Both the position numbers and the translations under genes were made by a program. A DNA stretch of 8,972 nucleotides from Thermoplasmata archaeon. Its GTDB lineage: Archaea; Thermoplasmatota; E2; UBA202; JdFR-43. Shown here in pieces: positions 6,388 through 8,972 of this stretch; positions within the stretch are counted from its first letter, which is position 1, and each line of letters starts with the position of its first letter. The notes beneath the pieces were generated by a model that was given only the letters and a program-made list of their open reading frames with translations, was not told the DNA's origin and searched no databases. The stretch covers positions 1 to 8,972 of the forward strand of contig JAGGYX010000101.1 in NCBI GenBank assembly GCA_021162305.1, in the 5' to 3' direction.

Positions 6388-7550
6388 GAGAAGTAGCCGT
6401 TATTGGCATAGGAATGACAAAATTTGGTGAGCTCTGGGATAAATCTTTCCGAGATTTGGTGGCGGAGGCAGGCATAAAAGCAATAATGGATGCTGGAATC
6501 GAAGGCAAAGACATAGATGCAATGTATATTGGAGGAATGTCAAGCGGCGGTTTTGTTGAACAGGAGCATGTGGCTCCATTAGCTATAGAAGTTGCTGGCT
6601 TGGAGGAGTTTCATATTCCCGCCACCCGTGTGGAAGGAGCATGTGCTTCTGGTGGCATTGCAATGAGACAGGGCTACATAGCTGTTGCTTCTGGTGTTCA
6701 TGATATTGTCCTTGTAGGGGGAGCAGAAAAGATGACTGACGTTGTAGGAACAGAAGCAACAAATGTTCTTGCTTCGGCAGCAGATCGAGAGTGGGAAGCA
6801 TTTTTTGGGATGACTTTTCCTGGCTTATATGCTTTAATGGCTCGCTATCATATGCAGAAATATGGAACAACGTCGGAACAACTTGCAAGTGTTGCTGTTA
6901 AAAATCATTACAATGGGAACATGAATCTGCATGCACAGTTCAATAGAAAAATAAGCGTTGAGGATGTTCTTGCATCGCCTATGGTTGCTGACCCATTGCA
7001 TTTGCTTGATTGTAGCCCTATAACAGATGGGGCTGCTGCCGCCATATTGGCGCCATTGGACATGGCAAAGGAATACACGGATAAGATTGTGAAGATACTT
7101 GCATCTGCACAGGCAAGCGATACCATCTCGTTGCATAACCGCAAGCGTTTTGATGCTCTTCCTGCTGCCATACATGCTGCCCGCCAAGCATATAAAATGG
7201 CTGGAGTTGAACCAAAGGACATAGATCTGGCAGAAGTCCATGATTGCTTTACAATAGCAGAAATTATGGCAATCGAAGATTTAGGATTTTTTGAAAAGGG
7301 TCAGGGAGGAAAAGCAAGCGAAGATGGACTAACAGCCTTAGATGGACAGATTCCCATAAATACTTCTGGCGGATTGAAAGCTAAAGGACATCCCGTTGGA
7401 GCTACAGGAGTTGCCCAAGTTAATGAAATTGTTATGCAGCTGAGAGGCGAGGCTGGAAAAAGACAGGTTAAAGATGCAGAGATTGGATTAACCCACAATG
7501 TGGGCGGCTCAGGCGGGACTGCCGTAGTGCATATTCTGGGGGTGATATAA
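6384..7550 (+). CDS. Acetyl-CoA C-acetyltransferase (archaeal acetoacetyl-CoA thiolase)
   Basis: The 388-residue enzyme makes acetoacetyl-CoA from two acetyl-CoA, the first step of the mevalonate route. The nucleophilic cysteine is Cys87 in VEGACASGG (83-91). The two conserved histidine motifs are EVHDCFT (284-290, His286) and [12 protein letters not shown] (331-342, His336). The place where classical thiolases carry a second catalytic cysteine before a Gly-rich loop reads [15 protein letters not shown] (370-384), with no cysteine there; this is normal for the archaeal/SCP2-like branch, where a different residue must act in proton transfer. The enzyme reaction is uphill, so direct transfer of the product to the HMG-CoA synthase encoded just upstream makes sense, as shown for the methanogen complex. 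DUF35 follows with a 1-nt overlap (TAATG). Function firm from motifs plus context. Confidence 0.93.
   Translation: MREVAVIGIGMTKFGELWDKSFRDLVAEAGIKAIMDAGIEGKDIDAMYIGGMSSGGFVEQEHVAPLAIEVAGLEEFHIPATRVEGACASGGIAMRQGYIAVASGVHDIVLVGGAEKMTDVVGTEATNVLASAADREWEAFFGMTFPGLYALMARYHMQKYGTTSEQLASVAVKNHYNGNMNLHAQFNRKISVEDVLASPMVADPLHLLDCSPITDGAAAAILAPLDMAKEYTDKIVKILASAQASDTISLHNRKRFDALPAAIHAARQAYKMAGVEPKDIDLAEVHDCFTIAEIMAIEDLGFFEKGQGGKASEDGLTALDGQIPINTSGGLKAKGHPVGATGVAQVNEIVMQLRGEAGKRQVKDAEIGLTHNVGGSGGTAVVHILGVI
7538..7546 (+). promoter_or_regulatory. Shine-Dalgarno site for the DUF35 gene
   Basis: GGGGGTGAT sits inside the thiolase gene end, 3 nt before ATG 7550. It closely matches the archaeal consensus GGAGGTGAT and fixes the DUF35 start at the TAATG overlap. 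Confidence 0.65.
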
Positions 7551-7951
7551 TGGCTGTTCCTCGTTACTGGCGGGAAATTCCGGCTCGTTATAATCTCATT
7601 GGCAAGCGTTGTAAAATTTGTGGACGCATATATTTTCCTCCTCGCAATATCTGTCCTGTCTGCAGACGAAAATCAGTAGGCAATATGGAAGATTATAAGC
7701 TAAAAGGAACAGGCGTTGTGGAAAGTTATACAATAATTCATGTTCCTCCACCTCATTTTGAAGGAGAGGAGCCATATGTAATGGCTCTAATAAAACTTGA
7801 TGAAGGGACATATGTAACAGGACAGATTGTTGAATGCGATGAAAAGGAAGTGCATATAGGCATGCGCGTTCGTGCAACATTCCGCAAAATCATGGAAGAT
7901 GGAGAAAAGGGCGCAATATACTATGGATACAAATTTGTGAAGGAAGAATAA
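7550..7951 (+). CDS. DUF35 zinc-ribbon/OB-fold protein, scaffold of the thiolase-HMG-CoA synthase complex
   Basis: The 133-residue protein opens with helical residues (PRYWREIPARYNL), then a zinc ribbon with Cys21-x2-Cys24 and Cys35-x2-Cys38, then an OB-fold domain (about 48-130) containing GTGVVESYTIIHVPPPHF (53-70) and YVTGQIVECDE. This is the standard DUF35 layout (COG1545, rubredoxin-like zinc ribbon plus OB fold). In the methanogen complex the DUF35 protein holds thiolase and HMG-CoA synthase together and helps bind the CoA arm; the gene order here points to the same job. It is last in the operon, with a strong Shine-Dalgarno site inside the thiolase gene. Ten of its eleven arginine codons are CGN, whereas seven of eight in thiL are AGR, a marked difference from the rest of the window. 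Identification is firm; the scaffold role is carried over from the characterised complex. Confidence 0.93.
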   Translation: MAVPRYWREIPARYNLIGKRCKICGRIYFPPRNICPVCRRKSVGNMEDYKLKGTGVVESYTIIHVPPPHFEGEEPYVMALIKLDEGTYVTGQIVECDEKEVHIGMRVRATFRKIMEDGEKGAIYYGYKFVKEE

Positions 7952-8111
7952 TGAAGAAAAGGTAATAGCCTACAAGTAGAAAAGCATTGAAGCATTTAAA
8001 AAAGAATAAAGCCTTTCATTCATTAAATGGAGAAATAATGAAATCTGGTATTCTGGAAAAAATGGCTTGATCACATTAACTTATCTTCCCAAGTTGCTTA
8101 CCAGTGGTGAG
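7952..8111. other. 160-nt spacer between convergent genes, no convincing gene
   Basis: The AT-rich spacer separates the stop of the DUF35 gene from the stop of the minus-strand XPF gene. A 10-codon ORF (8038-8070) and a 3-codon one (8027-8038) are present but have no homology I recognise. A TATA-like ATTTAAAAAAG lies at about 7993-8003 without a proper gene after it. A run of six A at 8057-8062 (T on the minus strand) could help stop XPF transcription. I see no strong hairpin. Confidence 0.5.
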
Positions 8112-8759
8112 TTATTCCTCATCTTCCCATTCTTTTTCTATTGCTTCTTTTATGGCTTTTGCTTTCCTTTTTCCTATTCCATCTACCTGTTTCAATTCAT
8201 CCATGCTTGCATTCATTATTGCTTTAACAGAGCCAAAATGGCTGAGCAATCTTTTTGCAAGTATGGCAGAGACATGCGGCAGTCCTTCTACAATGAACTG
8301 CTGCCTTTCTTTCAAACTCATATTTGGCTTTTTACCCCTTAATGCAATTTCCTTCTTTTTCTTGAATTGCTCTCTCGCCGCCATTGCAAAAATTATATTT
8401 GCCGTTTCTTCAATACTGCTTGTTCTAATTACAGAAATACCATAATCAAGCAATAAACAGGCAATGGCTCCATATACAGCACGCTTATCAACATTGCGGG
8501 AAAATAAGTCTTCATCTTCAATTATTAAAACTGGCATTTCATATGCTTCTTTCAATCTTGCCACCTGTTCAAATAGTCGCTTCCTTATCATTGAATCTAT
8601 GAAATCTTCGGCTCTTTTCCTTTCTATTGCAACTCTCTCGCTTACAATGTAATCGCCCACTGCAATCTGTTTTATTTCTACATTTGCAACTGTTTCCAGT
8701 AATGAAGGCAATCCAGAAAATACTTCTCTTGTATCTGCAATTATATGTGGCTTCTGCAT
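8112..8759 (-). CDS. xpf: XPF/ERCC4-type structure-specific endonuclease, short helicase-free form
   Basis: The 215-residue protein is predicted to cut branched DNA (3'-flaps, splayed arms, stalled forks) in repair. The ERCC4 nuclease domain (about 1-135) shows ADTRE (8-12), GDY (35-37) and ERKRAEDF (46-53), matching the GDx(n)ERKxxxD metal site with Asp36, Glu46, Arg47, Lys48 and Asp52. A tandem helix-hairpin-helix domain follows (about 155-210), with GLPHVSAILAKRLLSHFG (159-176) and VDGIGKRKAKAI (192-203). No helicase precedes it, unlike euryarchaeal Hef, and the C-terminus EKEWEDEE carries no PCNA-interacting Qxx-hydrophobic-xx-aromatic motif, unlike crenarchaeal XPF. It converges on the mevalonate operon and is divergent from dodecin. 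The family is certain; the short form is a weak pointer to Thermoplasmatota. Confidence 0.92.
   Translation of the reverse strand: MQKPHIIADTREVFSGLPSLLETVANVEIKQIAVGDYIVSERVAIERKRAEDFIDSMIRKRLFEQVARLKEAYEMPVLIIEDEDLFSRNVDKRAVYGAIACLLLDYGISVIRTSSIEETANIIFAMAAREQFKKKKEIALRGKKPNMSLKERQQFIVEGLPHVSAILAKRLLSHFGSVKAIMNASMDELKQVDGIGKRKAKAIKEAIEKEWEDEE
8131..8174 (+). terminator. Possible U-rich termination zone for the mevalonate operon, inside the xpf 3' end
   Basis: Several T-runs (TTTTT at 8133-8137, TTCTTTT, GGCTTTTGCTTTCC, then TTTTT) occur on the plus strand within 45 nt. They are the complement of Lys-rich codons near the XPF C-terminus. The spacer before them has no good T-tract on the plus strand, so the operon message may end here, antisense to xpf. 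No stable hairpin is seen. Confidence 0.3.
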
Positions 8760-8776
8760 GACATAATATCATAAGC

Positions 8777-8786
8777 TTTTAATGAA
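8777..8786 (-). promoter_or_regulatory. Weak TATA-like box for xpf
   Basis: On the minus strand CATTAAAAG lies about 21 nt before ATG 8759, slightly closer than the other boxes in this window. It is the best candidate in the 96-bp divergent gap, but it is a poor match. Confidence 0.3.
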
Positions 8787-8826
8787 TTTGCCGTTTTTGT
8801 GAAGAAACTTGCAATGATTGAGCAAA

Positions 8827-8838
8827 ATAATTTATATG
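8827..8838 (+). promoter_or_regulatory. TATA box for the dodecin gene
   Basis: TAATTTATATG, centred near 8833-8834, lies about 22 nt before ATG 8856 and follows an A-rich BRE-like GCAAAA. It predicts a leaderless message; no Shine-Dalgarno site precedes the ATG. A second TATATAA at 8845-8851 is too close to the ATG to be the promoter. Confidence 0.5.
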
Positions 8839-8855
8839 TCTTGCTATATAATATC

Positions 8856-8972
8856 ATGAACGTTATAAAATCTATTGAATTGGTTGGCTCCTCGCCCAAT
8901 GGATTTGAAGAAGCTGTTAAACATGCAATTGAAGAGGCAAAGAAAACATTACGCAACATAAGAAGGGTTGAA
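8856..8972 (+). CDS. Dodecin family protein, N-terminal part (3' end outside window)
   Basis: The 39 visible codons run open to the window edge. The product begins MNVIKSIELVGSSPNGFEEA and continues with the helix VKHAIEEAKKTLRNIRRVE. This is the dodecin pattern: a beta strand ending in ELVGSS, then Pro-Asn, a long amphipathic helix and the TLRN turn leading into strand 2. Dodecins are about 65-75-residue proteins that assemble as hollow dodecamers and store or buffer flavins (riboflavin in haloarchaea, FMN in bacteria). The flavin-stacking Trp of Halobacterium and Thermus dodecins (in the VVWAEV/LDWFEV stretch) lines up with Arg37 here, so flavin binding by that residue is doubtful unless an aromatic follows. 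The frame reads antisense to a longer spurious ORF on the other strand. Family call strong despite truncation; ligand open. Confidence 0.85.
   Translation, partial: MNVIKSIELVGSSPNGFEEAVKHAIEEAKKTLRNIRRVE

Noticed and set aside
6834..7241. Long minus-strand ORFs opposite the thiolase gene
   Set aside because: The plus-strand thiolase has all its catalytic motifs in one frame; the antisense frames are Cys/His/Ser-rich and look like shadows.
8038..8070. 10-codon ORF MKSGILEKMA in the spacer
   Set aside because: It is too short, with no Shine-Dalgarno site or properly spaced TATA box and no recognised homology.
8067..8342. Plus-strand 91-codon reading frame rich in Phe and Tyr
   Set aside because: It lies almost wholly antisense to xpf, whose Lys codons become Phe-rich in that frame. 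It has no ATG or promoter and no similarity I recognise.
1..8972. CRISPR arrays, tRNA/rRNA genes, insertion sequences, phage or defence islands
   Set aside because: I found no repeat-spacer pattern, cloverleaf, transposase motif or terminal inverted repeats. The window is dense core metabolism and maintenance genes.

Overview
The window is compact, AT-rich, gene-dense DNA from an archaeon. The archaeal signs are TATA-like boxes with purine-rich BRE-like flanks 22-28 nt before start codons, start codons that seem to coincide with transcription starts (leaderless messages), GGTGA-type Shine-Dalgarno sites only inside operons, and a wholly archaeal gene set: the HMG-CoA synthase/thiolase/DUF35 trio of the mevalonate route, a THEP1-type NTPase, an archaeal inositol-phosphatase-like enzyme beside NAD kinase, ThiL and a stand-alone XPF nuclease. 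The XPF form without a helicase and without a C-terminal PCNA-binding motif fits Thermoplasmatota better than Hef-bearing euryarchaea or PIP-bearing crenarchaea, but that placement is an inference and tentative.

Layout. Positions 1-259 hold the 3' end of a THEP1-like NTPase. Positions 296-2609 are a tightly coupled three-gene operon: IMPase/FBPase/NADP-phosphatase-like enzyme, NAD kinase, and a membrane protein with a pore-loop-like segment and a TrkA-C (RCK_C) domain, joined by two 4-nt ATGA overlaps. It converges, with a 4-nt overlap of the stop codons, on a minus-strand site-2 (M50) protease gene (2606-3718). That gene is divergent from thiL (3764-4651) across 45 bp that seem to carry one TATA element used in both directions. 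A metallo-beta-lactamase-fold hydrolase (4684-5313) follows with its own promoter.

Positions 5365-7951 are the early mevalonate operon: HMG-CoA synthase, acetoacetyl-CoA thiolase and the DUF35 zinc-ribbon/OB-fold protein. Proteins of these families form one substrate-channelling complex that turns three acetyl-CoA into HMG-CoA for isoprenoid lipid synthesis. A 160-nt spacer without a convincing gene separates this operon from a convergent XPF/ERCC4 nuclease gene (8112-8759, minus). A dodecin gene, cut by the window edge, starts at 8856.

Almost everything is recognisable core metabolism or maintenance. I see no mobile element, CRISPR array, tRNA, rRNA or defence island. The points most worth a second look are the split version of the fused NADP phosphatase/NAD kinase known from Methanocaldococcus, the pore-like RCK_C membrane protein coupled to it, the shared leaderless promoter, and convergent gene ends where one gene's lysine-rich C-terminal codons may supply the other's U-rich terminator.
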